Of a stretch of DNA of 64,000 nucleotides, positions 10,796-22,310 are shown piece by piece. Position 1 is the stretch's first letter. Every line of letters starts with the position of its first letter. Source of the stretch: Ceratodon purpureus (lineage: Eukaryota; Streptophyta; Bryopsida; Pseudoditrichales; Ditrichaceae); the NCBI GenBank assembly GCA_014871385.1, contig CM026427.1, positions 17,830,398 through 17,894,397 of the forward strand, read 5' to 3'. Both the position numbers and the translations under genes were made by a program. The notes below the pieces were generated by a model. The model was given only the letters and a program-made list of their open reading frames with translations. It was not told the origin of the DNA and ran no database searches.

Positions 10796-11084
10796 CTTGG
10801 GTCACTATGGAACTTGAGTATTGATTTGGTTATGAAAATATTTCAATTTTTGATTTTTTAAAAAGACCTAATTTTAGACTGCCCGTTTTCGACTTGAAAC
10901 CTAAAATTTCTAGATGAAGGTTCTAAAATTGGAATTTGGCTTCAAATTTTTTACTGCATAGACCTTACCATAAAGGGAGCATCCAATAAAAAGCTTGAAA
11001 AAAAATATTACTTTTAACCTCCCCATATAGGCTGCCCGAATTCACAAAAACCCATTTTGGGTTTTAAGGATAGTTAGGGGTTAA

Positions 11085-11335
11085 AATCCAAATTATCCAT
11101 CCTTCTGAACCATCCCAAAAAAAAATATTCTTATGTTTTGTGGGTAGAATTTTCAATTTACTTTATTTTTTTATATCATTTTGGTAAATGCACACAAATC
11201 CTTTTTTCCCTTTTTTCATTTTAATTCATTTTCTTTATATCCAGCGCACTTTGTTTATGCAATAACCAACTTGATCAAAGTTAGTTGCTTTTTCAAATAG
11301 TGTCTCTGATACTTAGAGGAGGGAAAAAAATTTGA
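11085..11335 (+). repeat. Diverged repeat, copy B
   Basis: It aligns with 11695-11945 in the same orientation. Shared blocks are TCCAAATTATCCA, GCAATAACCA.CTTGAT and CAAATAGTG, ending in G/A-rich GGGAAAAAAA. Non-coding. Confidence 0.6.
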
Positions 11336-11535
11336 CGTTCACTAATTTAGTTAAGGATTTTATGGTTTTCATTTTGTGTCCTGTTTTTTTGGCAGATGAG
11401 ACTACTTTGAAATTTTCAGCCATGATATTTGTGAATTACATTATCCTGATACGAGCTAGAAAGAAACAATCTAAATAGAGCATGCCTCATTTTTGGTTTG
11501 TTTGTTTGTTTGTTCGTTCATCTTTTCTTCTTTAT

Positions 11536-11536
<1 letters not shown>

Positions 11537-11592
<56 letters not shown>
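11537..11592. repeat. (T)56 homopolymer
   Basis: An uninterrupted run of about 56 T between the B and B' repeats. Poly-Phe ORFs through it are artefacts. Exact length is uncertain in any assembly. Confidence 0.9.
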
Positions 11593-11694
11593 CCCCAATT
11601 CTCTCTTCCATTTTTTTATATTTTTATTTCCTTATTGGAGGAGGCAATTCTTTTAATAGAATAGACTACATTTCCCTACTATTTGCGAACTCCT

Positions 11695-11945
11695 TCATAA
11701 TCCAAATTATCCACCATTTTGGACCATCCATCAAGATTTTATTTCATGTTCTATGAGAAAAATATTTAGTTTCTTTTATTTTTTATATGTTTTACTTACA
11801 TAAGTGAACACATATTATTTCTTTCTTTTGTTGTTTCATTCATGTTACTTATACTCAACAAACTTTGTGTGTGCAATAACCATCTTGATTAAATTTGGAT
11901 GTTGCTTCAAATAGTGGCTATGTTACTTGAACGGGAAAAAAAAAG
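11695..11945 (+). repeat. Diverged repeat, copy B'
   Basis: Second copy of the 11085-11335 repeat. It is followed by about 130 bases unrelated to the first copy, which end in TTTCTAGTAGTG at 12063-12074. Confidence 0.6.
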
Positions 11946-12077
11946 GTGTGGCTTCAAAGTAGACACGAAATATAAGTATCAAATGCAACGTTTTCAGAAG
12001 TGGGCTGCACCTGATCTTAGTCTACGAAGCACCAAAAAAAAGGTGGCTTCGACAGGGTATTTCTAGTAGTGATGTCG

Positions 12078-12562
12078 AATTTCAACGGTTTGATCTTTAC
12101 CTTATGTGAGATTATAGCATTCAAAGTTTACTATTTTTATTTATTTTTTCTTTGCGCAAAAGGCATACTCTAAATGGTGCCAAGGGAGACTTGATTACTG
12201 TTACCTCGAACATTTTGCTCATATTTTTTTCCAAGTAGATAACTAAGTTGAGCACCTCCATGCAAAATTTTAGAGTCTCATTACACTTTTTGGCTTTCAT
12301 GCAAATTATTTTCTAGAAGAAGGTACAGAAACTACTATATGGTAAAACTTAAATGATGTGAAATGCTTTAAGTTTTTTAAAAAAGTGAACGGTTAGAAGT
12401 GAAGTCCTTGAGTTTTTTAAAGTATTGAATAATTTTTTTAAAAAAATTCCTAAATCTCAAATTTTGACAGATTTTGAAAGAAAAATTTGTAAAAATACCA
12501 AAAACTTTGAAGGTTGATTTTGTAATTTTTGGAGGCTGCCCTTGTAAAATTGGTAAACTTTA
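12078..12562 (+). repeat. Diverged dispersed repeat, copy A'
   Basis: Second copy of the 10270-10795 repeat, same strand. The A-B-B'-A' arrangement brackets the poly-T run. Confidence 0.65.
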
Positions 12563-12839
12563 TGTCCAAAGTTGAAAATATTAATAAAGCATTAATACAA
12601 CGAATTTATTGATGAATAATCGCATATATTTATTTTAGCCATCATGAATTCTCGAATTAATTTTACTCTCAAATATGTACTCTCTTTTCAATGTCAAAGA
12701 AGGAAGATTAGATTTATTCATCTTTTTCTTTCCAGTATTTTATTGTTATAAATCTATCCCTCAAAATATTAGTTTACCCTCGCTATTTTATCCATCAATT
12801 TGTTGCTTTTTTCGTATATTTTATTATCCTTCGTCTTCA
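12563..12839. other. AT-rich spacer
   Basis: Nothing coding seen. Composition changes sharply near 12835, where the GC-richer CACTA relic begins. Confidence 0.4.
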
Positions 12840-13235
12840 GCAGCTAGTGGCAACCACGACGCTCCCCTTGCAGATCTCCAACTAATATAACTAGGAACAG
12901 AATATCCTAGGCTCTCTTCAATGCTCCCTCGTGTGTGGACGGAGTTGCTCGAATACATTACTTTCTGTCCAGCGTGTCCCGGTGCGACTGGCTGCTGCCC
13001 TCCCCGTGTCAACAGTGGGATAGAGTGGCCGACTTCCTTACTGCATTGATCGATGCCTCTATGTGTACATTCAAAAGATGTCTCTCCTCGGCGGCGCACT
13101 AAAGTATACAGTCCAAGCTCTCGCTGAAGTTGAACATGAACGTCGACTCTTAATCTAAATGAAGCCTCTATGCTGGGCGAGTTCAGTGCTCTAATATCTG
13201 AGGACCACGACATTGAGGACCCTAAACCTAAAGCC
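12840..13235 (+). pseudogene. TNP2-like transposase C-terminus, frameshifted relic
   Basis: Read across at least two frames, the plus strand gives LPSPCQQWDRVADFLTALI, DASMCTFK and then, after a frameshift near the AAH codons, LKYTVQALAEVEHE. This order resembles the C-terminal tail of moss-type TNP2 proteins. Stops and shifts make it non-functional. It lies immediately upstream of the TNP1-like gene on the same strand, the usual TNP2-then-TNP1 order of a CACTA element. The core of the transposase is missing on the left. Confidence 0.5.
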
Positions 13236-13237
13236 GC

Positions 13238-16200
13238 ATGCTCTACGACACTTCACACCTCCACAGAACATCGGCACTTAGAAACATAGGTCTTAGTTCC
13301 CCTTCAATTAGTACAAATCAGAGTGCGAACAGTATGGAGCAGTCACAATCAGTGTCAAGATGTGGTTCATGTTCGATATTTAGCACCTCAGAGGTATCTT
13401 CATCACAATATGACTCCGGAGAGTCGTGGCCCCGGCTTATAGAATCACATCTGCTTTGCACAGAGGTTAATCGTCCGACTGGAGGAGGGAAGATGACGTC
13501 GCCAATTAGACAAGGATCGGGAGTCTTTCCTGCGCGTGCTCTTCAGGCTGGAGACATAGGCCCGGGCAGAGGTCCTTCGATCCATCAGAGTCAGGTACTT
13601 CTCACGAATTCCATGAAATCCGCATCATTTTAGGTACTGTAATTTAGTCAATCGCAGTACGCACAATGTCATGTGTTCTTCATATGTGCCGGCCATTCGT
13701 ACTACCCAGTGGAATCGTGAATAATCACATTGAATTTTGTAATTGAGTCCTACGGCAGTGTAGACATTTTGTCGACGCTAGCAGTGCAATTTTACATACT
13801 CTCTGAGCTAAGCGTCTTTCACGTCATGAGTGGCCGATATACAGTCGGATTATCCTCCATACGACTCTGCCCCCTTCGAAGATGAGTTCGAGGACGATCA
13901 TCATGATGGAGATGGCTTCGAGCAAGGTTTCGGACAGGGGCATGGAAGTGGCGAGGATAACTGCTTCGCCGGCCCGACTGCGTCTGGGCCAAGTGCGTGG
14001 GACACGGATGGCCACCACGCGGTCCACACGGGACGAAGGGCACAACATGAACATGCGCCATCCCGATTCCATATGCCCGCGTATGAAGGTACGGCCACTC
14101 CAGTTCCTAATCGAAGAGTTCCTGTACCTGCTAACCAGTCGCACGTCGCGGTGGCCCCCGGTGACTGTAGTGGTACACCCTCGGAGGTGGCGTGGCGCAT
14201 GTCCGAAGACGACAACAACAAGCGGAGAAAGGTCAACCGACAATATGTGAAGCCATACCTTACGGAGATGGCCAACGCACATGCTCAGAGGCGGTCACCA
14301 GTTGTCCATGTCCCTACCACCACCACAGGTAAGCCGATTGGATTGAAGAGTACATGGCTTAGACAGGTTTGTTTGATAGCTAGGCAATGCATGGACCAGA
14401 GCATTAGGAGCTACAGAGGGAAGAAGGGGACATGGGGGAAGGCTGTTGACAAAATCTATGCTGCACTAGATGAAGTTTTCACGTACGATTACCCCTTGTG
14501 TTCACAATACCTATCCCAATACTTGAAAGGGGTTGTCAAGAACGATAGATTAGAGTGGAAAGAATATTTTTTTGCCACAACCGGTGGGCAGCACAAAAAA
14601 TGTCCAGATGAGGCATTTGGCACATTGCGGAAATACTGGGTGAGTGTGGCAGGTAAGGCGGAGAGTGAACAGATGGTTGCACTAAGAGCGCTTGGACCAC
14701 AGAAGTCGATCAGCCATGGAAGTCAAGGTCCGGCCTCCACATCCACAACACACAGCCAGGTAATACATGTCTGAAATTGAGTTCGGGAGGAATGCAGATA
14801 TTTCATTGAATTTCACTTGCAGCCCATTCCTGCAATTCCAGTATTCCTTGTGTTACAATTACCATTCACAGGTTCCCCTGAATTAGCCATTACTGAAATT
14901 CTATGTTCAGAGGTTACCTTTCGCAGGAACTTCTTCAATTCCATCGGGCGGGTCTGCTTTGGTCGGCTCAACCGCGCATGCTTCTAGCAGCGTGCGAGCT
15001 GCCTCGACGCGCGGCTCTGCTCGGGATCCAGTACACGATCTGGACGATAATCCAGGCCACATTCAGGTGAGTTTGAATATGGCCCAGCCCCTTCATGTCA
15101 AAATTTACACTTCGGAAGTACGTTAACAGTTCGGAAGGACATCGAATGACCGGGTAGGGGGGTTCAAACATGATGTGTTTTTGCAGGGAGGCATCACACC
15201 TGAGTATTCCTGTAGGCCGTCCTCTCGAGTGCGCTTGGAGCCTGACTCCCTCACATTTCAGGGGGGCGGGTCGACACGCATAACACAGCTCGAGACACGC
15301 TTCGATGACCTCGCCTCCCAAGTCACGCAGAACATTGCAATGGTGACGGAAGTGTTGGATACACAACGGGACTTCAAGGACATGCTTCTGCGTCTACTGA
15401 ACGCAAATTCCAACTCATCCCCAACTCCAGCCATTGTCAATGACGCACCTCCGCCGGATACAGAGACGGCTCTCAATGACCCGATTCCGACCCCGACTGC
15501 TCGTATGAATACTCCGGTGGCAGCAGCGGGAGGTCTCGTCGATCCAGCCCCATCATGGATGAGTGCGGAGACGGTGCTCCTCACTCCAAACACGCGAAAC
15601 AATCTTGGGCCGAGGAGTAGACGCATCGAGGACATGCAAGCCGTCTCCACCGACATCTCAGATCAATCTGTAGCTAATGGCTCCATGGTTGAGAGTGCTA
15701 CTGCATCCGAGTCGATTGCACAGGAGCCAAGGTCGAATTCGAAGGGCTTCCTTTCTCCTCGGGCTGTAGTTAACATGTCAACACAGAGGCCACCTCCACC
15801 AGTGCTGCATGATCCGCATCACGTTTCTGTTGACATTCCCACTAAAACGAGCAGAGGCAGGGGACTTCCGACTGAGCTGGAATCAGTAGACGATGACACC
15901 TTTGACAATCCAGCGTTGAAGTTTCCACCTCGTTCTAGTAGCGAAGCAATTGCGGTGAATAAACTATGCTATTTGTCGCATCCAGACAGTGGCGATAGAG
16001 TTGTGGCAGAAGGTAAAACGGGAGGTAGCTGGAAAGCCAAGGCACAAAAATTCGGCCACCTCTGCGACCCGGGTGAACAGATGGTTCAAATCCATAGGGT
16101 AATTGTTCCAAATACACGACTCCTTCATGTTGAAGTCCGACAACCTTTTCAAACCGTAGACGACGCGGTGGTGAAACCTACAGGCTCCAACGTATTTGTG

Positions 16201-16239
16201 AAATGGGACACAAGGTTTCTGCACAAGAAAACTGCCTGA
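13238..16239 (+). CDS. TNP1/TNPA-like second protein of a CACTA element
   Basis: Four exons in phase 0: 13238-13594, 13845-14759, 14911-15066 and 15187-16239, all GT..AG, giving about 826 residues if the first Met is used (a second Met at 13332 is possible). The first part is Ser/Gly-rich and disordered. Exon 2 has an acidic stretch (DEFEDDHHDGDGFEQ) and then a block around WGKAVDKIYAALDEVF, FTYDYPLCSQYL, VKNDRLEWK and FGTLRKYW that recurs in plant En/Spm-type second ORFs. Exon 4 carries a predicted short coiled coil (LETRFDDLASQV) and ends with a domain containing VVAEGK, VQIHRVIVPN and SNVFVKWDTRFLHKK. That domain is similar to the DUF8039-type tail of plant TNP1 proteins. The likely role by family is binding subterminal repeats of the transposon. 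No break is seen, so it may be expressed although its TNP2 partner here is dead. Confidence 0.65.
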
Positions 16240-17160
16240 CAAACAGACGCCACTTCGACTAGCTACGACGTTGAGTACATGTGAATTAGTTTGAGTTGTT
16301 TCGTACATTTCCTTGCAAGTCTGATACTGAGGAAGATGTCCATTAACTAGATTCGTTTTTAGCCTTTAAGGTATAGACGCACAAGTGAAGCAGTCCAGAA
16401 CACATGTCTGTGACCGGATATGCGTTGTCAAAAATCTGTATGCGCTTTCAATTGTTGAAATATGACTCCATCCGAGAGCATTTATGTAAACGACCATATG
16501 GAGAGGCTCCCAATGTAGACATAGTTGCAATTACACCACTCATCCACTACACCTCTCAGAATTCAGTGGCGGGAGCCGAACCGGTAGCAAATCCTGGATC
16601 GGGAGGAGAAGCCGCTGAGAATGACCATCGCGTGGGTATCCAAAATCTGCAGATCTGAACCGACGGATATCACGAAACGGACATAAACCACAACACCGCA
16701 TGGGTATCTAAAATCAAAGGGTATAAATCTCCGAAACACTCGAACCGGGCATAAACCGATTCATGCACTTCTGTACCGGTCGTCAACAGAGGATATTCCC
16801 AAAACGTGGCATCAGGCCGGGTATAGTGAGCAACCTTGGTATGACCGGTTCCGATCCATGCATATACCCTGAGCCCGGGTATGTGAGAACATTTCAGATA
16901 TCAACAGTAAAGCAGTCCACTCAACCGGTGACCATCCCCACGCGTTATTAATATTTCACCACACCATTATTACCCCCTTCGACTCTATGTGACAGCTGTT
17001 GGCAGTGGGACCAGGTATTTCGATTCAGAAACCAAGGAATGGGTGCCTGACAGTATACGTGAAGAGCATGGCCAACTTGACCAAGCCGTGAGAAGAGATG
17101 ACCACGGAGGGAAGACGGTCATATGACTCTGAAGAGGTCATTTTCCAGGTAACACATTTG
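16240..17160 (+). mobile_element. 3' flank / subterminal region of the CACTA relic
   Basis: After the TNP1-like stop, a stretch (about 16555-16950) is rich in recurring short motifs: GGGTAT (several), ACCGGT/CCGGT, GGGCATAAACC and GGATAT. Such clusters are typical of transposase-binding subterminal repeats. At 16993-17126 a frame reads TAVGSGTRYFDSETKEW and then stops, a possible decayed exon. A CACTAGTG at 17184 could mark the element end, but no matching left end or target duplication was found. Confidence 0.4.
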
Positions 17161-19735
17161 GTAATCTTGACACCCCCTCCCACTAGTGCACCCCTCTCAC
17201 TGGGTTATGTACAAGTGTTTAGTAACTGAATATGAGTAACTGCTAACTACTACTTGTAACTTCCTCACCTTCATCTGTTAACCTGTATGGTCGGATAGAA
17301 GTCTGTCTAGCTGGAATGACGCAGTCATAACACTCGTGAAGAATTAGGGGACAAGAACAATATTTTAAGAAAGGGCACAAAAAATCAGTGATTCTAGCCC
17401 CTCTAAAATCCCCAATTGGACATTTTTAAAGGGGTCTTAAGGCATTCCAAAATTGGGTCACACTTGGTGTATGGTGTGACCCCGGAATGTGGTGCATTCC
17501 GGCCCCTTCTAGGGGTAGATAATAGGTTCCACGATAAACTCTAAATTGGTCTAAACCACTTCAAAACACCCACAAGCCTCAAAATTTAACTTTTTCTTTT
17601 GGAAAGAAATATAAAACGAGCACTATATCCACAGATTCACATTATAAAAGCACATACAATAGGTACCAAAAATCCTAGAATTGAATAAGAATTGCATAAG
17701 ATATAACTCCCTAAAGGTTGTAAGAATTTTCAAAAACATCTCAAATTTGGATGCAAAAATTGATTAGCGGTGAATTAGAAGGCGAGACTTATTCTAATGG
17801 ATTTATAATTAAAAAGGCACAAGATGATTCTCAAGGAAAATTACTTGAAATTTGACAAAATTTGATAAATTTTTGTGCATTTTCAAAGGAGGAATAACAC
17901 CATTGTTTCCCCTTGAATGGATGGTGTGTCCAAAAACTCTAAATGCATAGCATTCATGTTCCATCTACCTACAGGAGTCGCCTTGACACTTATACAACCT
18001 CCTTATGCATAAATATTTGAACATATTATCTGGCTGATACTTCTCCTTGAATTTTGTTATTTCACAAAAAAAACTAACAGCTTCTCCACTTGTGATGAGT
18101 GTTTTGACGTATCAACGGCATATGTCTGGTGCCAGTTCTAGCACAGGAATCACTTACTGCCGCCAACACCATGATTGCACTCCACCGATGAACCTTCCAC
18201 CAACGGTAACCAACGCCCCAACAAAGACACGGTCTCTTCCGCTAAAGTATTTTGGGTTGCTTCCCCCTCAATTCCTTCCTCGCAACTCCTCCTTATTCTT
18301 CTTCCTCCTACACCCCACCAGTAGGAAAAAGTCCAATACCAAAGAAGATAAGGTCAGCCTTCAAAGTTAGGCACCAAGAGCTTGTCCGCCTCACAGTAGA
18401 ATAACTTCCTAAACATAAAATTTGGTATGGTTTCCAACGTGCTTGGAGTTGGTGCTTTGCTAGTGGAAAGCCAAGTCTCGATGGGTGAGAATACGCTAGG
18501 GTCGCTCTCCTGGCAGTTGTGTATAAGTTGTATAAACTAAGTACAAATTGTACAAACTGTACAAAATGCGGTACCCGAGATATTCTTGCGCCGACCAGTA
18601 GCACCATAGGTTACTTGACACGTCAGGTGGATTCCAATTCAAATGCCACGCGGGAGGTGTTGATTGGTCCATCTTGTACAAAAAGTACAAACCTGTACAT
18701 ACCTGTACAAAAAGGTATCTATAGAGGATCTTGAAGGGCCAGAGCTTATTTCAAGGCATAAATCTTTGATGTGCCAAATGAAAGTGAAAAGTTCAGTTCT
18801 ATCAAAATCAAATTCTTGGCCCCTCTCTACCAACAAGTGCTTTTACTGAATTCTCCAAAAAAATTAAAGAAATCTGTTTTTAAACCCATGTTTGGGGCCC
18901 CCAAAAAAAAACCCACATTTGTCAACTTTTTCAATCATATACTAGTATTTAGTATAATCAAATAGTAAGGCATGGTAGTTAAAGATTAGAAGATTGCACA
19001 CAACTCTTTTAAATGTAAAAAATAAATCTTTAAGTTGACAAAATGAGTACAAACATGTGAATTCTGAATCTGTGACAGTACAATCTTTGTAACTTTGTAC
19101 TCATAAAGATGCATATTTTGCATCCAAGGAACTTTTTGTCATGCAATCATCAATGTATGCGGGATGTAAAACTGTGCCTACTTATTAATTTTAACATAAA
19201 CTACAAGAAATTGGAGGAAATTTGGGTCCAAACCTTCACAGTGCCTTGAAACTATGCCGTGACTACAAATTCGTACAACCGTAGTGTATTTTCACCCCGA
19301 TAGTGCAGTGAACAGTGCCATGATTTTACTGTCCGGGCGTTGGAATAGCCTACCATGGAGAAGCTCTAATGGGGTTTAATGCTCTATCACGATATATCCA
19401 ACCCTACAAATCTACAATTGAGCTAAGAGGAAGCAAATAAATTGTGAACATAGTTTTATCTATGTTATGCAATTGTCTATATTCAGGAAATATCACACGA
19501 ATCAAAATGTACAACCCAACAATTCAATCCAAAATCCAGTGGAGTTATTAGAATCCAAAGGGCACAAATAAGTTGACAAACTCTGTGTAAAAAGTCCTAA
19601 ATTCTTGGCCCCAGGTTTTAGGGTTCAACTAAAACCAACAAGAGAAATGGCTCTATCCAATGTGTTGCACTCAGCAGCATGATTGATTAATGCCATTGCC
19701 TCTTACTTTGCTTAGAACAAACCCATTAGTTAGAA
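17161..19735. other. AT-rich intergenic region
   Basis: No gene recognised. It holds two small clusters of GTAC motifs (18541-18574 and 18675-18715), annotated separately. Confidence 0.4.
18519..18715. repeat. Two clusters of GTACAAA motifs
   Basis: Four GTAC cores in 18541-18574 and four in 18675-18715, mostly as TTGTACAAA or AGTACAAA, separated by about 100 bases of ordinary sequence. They look like short degenerate tandem repeats of 9-11 bases. GTAC is the core recognised by SBP-box factors, but nothing here shows such use. Confidence 0.45.
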
Positions 19736-19991
19736 TACTAGTAGAAACAGGCTTCAACTACACCGAGCTCTTACATCGAAAAATCTCTTTGGTGTTCATT
19801 TATTCTAGGAAGTGCTTTCTGATTGGTCTGTGTTCGTTTTTGGTGTTCACATGAAAGAAAAGTTGTAAGAATATTGCATATCAGTAAGATAGACTACTAT
19901 CTCTGGGTGTAGACGAAATTTGTGGATCCCAACGAGACAGCCTGTTGGGTCTACAACCAGTAATGGCCATTGTGTAGGTCCGCAACCTGTT

Positions 19992-20052
19992 AATGGCTAT
20001 GGTGATGGCTATGGTGATGGCTATGGTGATGGCTATGGTGATGGCCATGGCA
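19992..20052 (+). repeat. 12-bp minisatellite GGCTATGGTGAT
   Basis: About five copies of a 12-base unit, reading GYGD in one frame, inside the CACTA element. Coding use is not supported. Confidence 0.85.
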
Positions 20053-20358
20053 TTGGCACTCGGCTTCCCCCACCCCCATCCCCTCGCCCTCGCCCTCACC
20101 CTCTGCACAGACTACCGTTGCTCTCCCTCAACGTCTCGCATAGACTGTCGTTGCTCTCTCTCATTCCTTCCCTCCCTCGCCACTCTGACGCCCATATCCA
20201 TCTGCTTGTCACAGTTGGAGACTTGTGCACACCGCATGCCCGCCCACTCTTGTGGAAGCGCTGCAGCAACGAAACTCTACTTCGACACTACTTCCATTCC
20301 AACTCTCTCTCTCTCTCTCTTGTTCTTTTGTTTCCATTCCAGCAATCTCGAGGTCTTG

Positions 20359-20475
20359 CATTGAGGTGGGTATTTGGGTGATGTGGGTGATGTGGGTGTT
20401 TGGGCGGTGCAGGTGTTTAGGTGATATGTTGGTGTGGGTATTTGGGTGGTATGTTGGTGTGGGTGTTTGGGTGGA
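20359..20475 (+). repeat. GGGTG/GGGTATTTGG-rich repeat
   Basis: Imperfect repeats of GTGGGTGTTTGGGTGG and GGTGATATGTTGGTGT types inside the CACTA element. Possibly internal transposase-binding repeats. Confidence 0.5.
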
Positions 20476-20997
20476 ATTGTTGCACTCTGGATTCACCCTG
20501 CAGACAGAGGCTTGCTGCTGCAAATAGAGTGTGGAGTTTTCACTGAACAGTTGAGTGTGGGGTTTTGGCTACTGATATCTGTTGGGTTTTCATTGCAAAT
20601 GGTTTTTTGCTGCAATCGCCACTGATGTCTGTGTGGGTTTTTCACTGCAAATGGCTATTGATATGTGAGTTGGGTTTTCAGGGCAAATGTCTCAACAAGA
20701 ACTTGTGGTTGTGTCATGGAAGTGACAGCTAAAAGTACATGTGACATCATATCAACCAAGCTATTACAAAAAAAACGCACAGAAATACAAATCATCCACT
20801 AAATATAATTTTACCCACCCAAAAAATCACCACAACAATTGGTCACCACACCACTTAAATATAGGGTATGAGTCACATGGGTAGAGACGCCATTTATTAT
20901 GCAAATGGACCCATGCAAACAGTAAATGCTCCTTTCTAGATGCCCTGAAATAGGGCCTAAATGGTGGCCAATTACACCAAATAGTAATCTCACTACT

Positions 20998-21027
20998 AAT
21001 TAAAATTAAAATTAAAATTAAAATTAG
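20998..21027 (+). repeat. (ATTAAA)n short repeat
   Basis: About five copies of ATTAAA near the right end of the CACTA element. Confidence 0.8.
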
Positions 21028-21229
21028 GCCTCATTTTGGTGGACATCTTGGTGTAGTTGAGGGGCTTTTCTACTAGTGGAACATACCTATTAATTTAAAC
21101 CAGACTGAGAGTTTTGTTTTAAGAAAAAGTGGAGCACTTGGTGAATATTTTGTAATACATGCACAAAAATTTCCTAGAAAGTAGTGCAGCCTTCAAAATT
21201 GTGTCAACGCTAAGCTTCAATACTAATTA

Positions 21230-21628
21230 CTCCCTCTGTTCCAAAATGATCTTCCTGTTGGCTTGCATTTCTTGTCCCCAAATGATCTTCCTGGTGGATG
21301 GATGAAATTTATTGGATGGTTCCCAGAAATTTGGATGAAAATCGGAATATTTGGATGAACGTTTGGATAACATGGATGAACGTTCCAAGAAGAACCAAGG
21401 GAGCTAAGGAAATGAGTGGCTACTGGTGCTCCTCAAAAATGGCCCAAAAATCCCACTTTTCAATGCTCTAAACCTACATTTTTAAAAGGATTTTTAAACT
21501 CAAATTTTCAGGAATAAAAGAGTGCACTAAACTCTACTTCTAGCTCAAAAATGATTTCAAAATTGTCATTTTCAACCTTAATCGAGATCATTTTATCAAA
21601 CAAGAAGATCATTTTGGGACGGAGGGAG
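21230..21628 (+). mobile_element. Stowaway-type MITE, 399 bp, TSD TA
   Basis: Ends CTCCCTCTGTTCCAAAATGA and, reverse-complemented, CTCCCTCCGTCCCAAAATGA, both continuing TCTTC. This is about 25 bases of inverted repeat with two differences. TA flanks both sides (21228-21229 and 21629-21630). CTCCCTCYGTYCC is the usual terminus of Stowaway (Tc1/mariner) MITEs in plants. No transposase inside. Confidence 0.9.
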
Positions 21629-21630
21629 TA

Positions 21631-22046
21631 TTAATCTAAGCCACTGTCTATTTGCGGTATCTATCTGCAGCTTCTCTGAAAATCAAATAATAAAATCTTC
21701 AGGTCGAAGCAATCTATGTGTCTTGATATCATTTTACACCGGGAGTCCAGGAGCCCATACAACAGAGATACCACATTTTCATATGAAATCGTATTCCTCT
21801 GATCTCTGTCCACCCTCAACATTTGCTCTCTCAAGCAACGGTGGCCTACGTTAGTAACTTTCATATGAGGATGGGCTCCAACCTCTTTCTGCTCTAAGAC
21901 TGCCTCTGTCTATTCTTAGACTAGTAGTCCAACGAACATGGATGTAACATCTCTCTTCGTTGGTCTAGTACGTGGAGTAACTTTCTGATGAGGATGCAGA
22001 TGAGCTTCAATACTCACTCTAATACTCTCTATTTAATACCTACTAA
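21631..22046. other. Short intergenic stretch between two MITEs
   Basis: No coding or structural feature seen. Confidence 0.4.
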
Positions 22047-22310
22047 GAGCATCCCCAGTGAGCTGTAAACCTGTAAGCCTGTAATTATGAGAACGTCGTT
22101 CTCCCAAACCTGAGTGCCTTTCCGAAGCAAAACATTCCAAAACCGTTTACAGATTTACAGGTTTGCCCCAAAAAACCTTCCAAAATGAGGTTTCGACCTG
22201 TAAATTACAGACTTACAAGCTCGAATACAGGCTTGGCCTGAACCGCAATTCACGTCTTTCTACATCTTTCCGATTACAGGTTTACGGTTCAGGCCTCACT
22301 GGGGATGCTC
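22047..22310 (+). mobile_element. Tourist-like (PIF/Harbinger) MITE, 264 bp, TSD TAA
   Basis: Ends GAGCATCCCCAGTGAG and, reverse-complemented, GAGCATCCCCAGTGAGGCC. TAA is present on both sides (22044-22046 and 22311-22313). A three-base TWA duplication and GAGCATC-type ends fit Tourist/PIF-Harbinger MITEs. The inner part carries repeated ACCTGTAA/TTACAGGT motifs that extend the self-complementarity. Confidence 0.85.

Larger units (their letters stand above)
19736..21078 (+). mobile_element. Non-autonomous CACTA element, 1343 bp, TSD GAA
   Basis: Left end TACTAGTAGAAACAGGCTTC..., continuing CAACTACACCGAG. The right end, reverse-complemented, reads CACTAGTAGAAAAGCCCC, continuing TCAACTACACCAAG. 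The inverted repeats match over about 32 bases with a few changes; the left CACTA has become TACTA. The same three bases, GAA, flank both ends (19733-19735 and 21079-21081), the duplication size of CACTA elements. Inside are a 12-bp minisatellite, GGGTG-rich repeats and GC-rich low-complexity sequence, but no transposase. It must have been moved by proteins from another copy. Confidence 0.8.

Noticed and set aside
11482-11756. Poly-Phe proteins
   Set aside because: Translation of a 56-base T run.
12063-12074. CACTA right terminus TTTCTAGTAGTG
   Set aside because: No matching left terminus or 3-bp duplication was found in the preceding 2 kb. Kept only as a possible truncated end.
17184-17191. 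CACTAGTG as the right end of the CACTA relic
   Set aside because: The word is a palindrome, no partner end is available because the left part of the element is gone, and no duplication can be tested.
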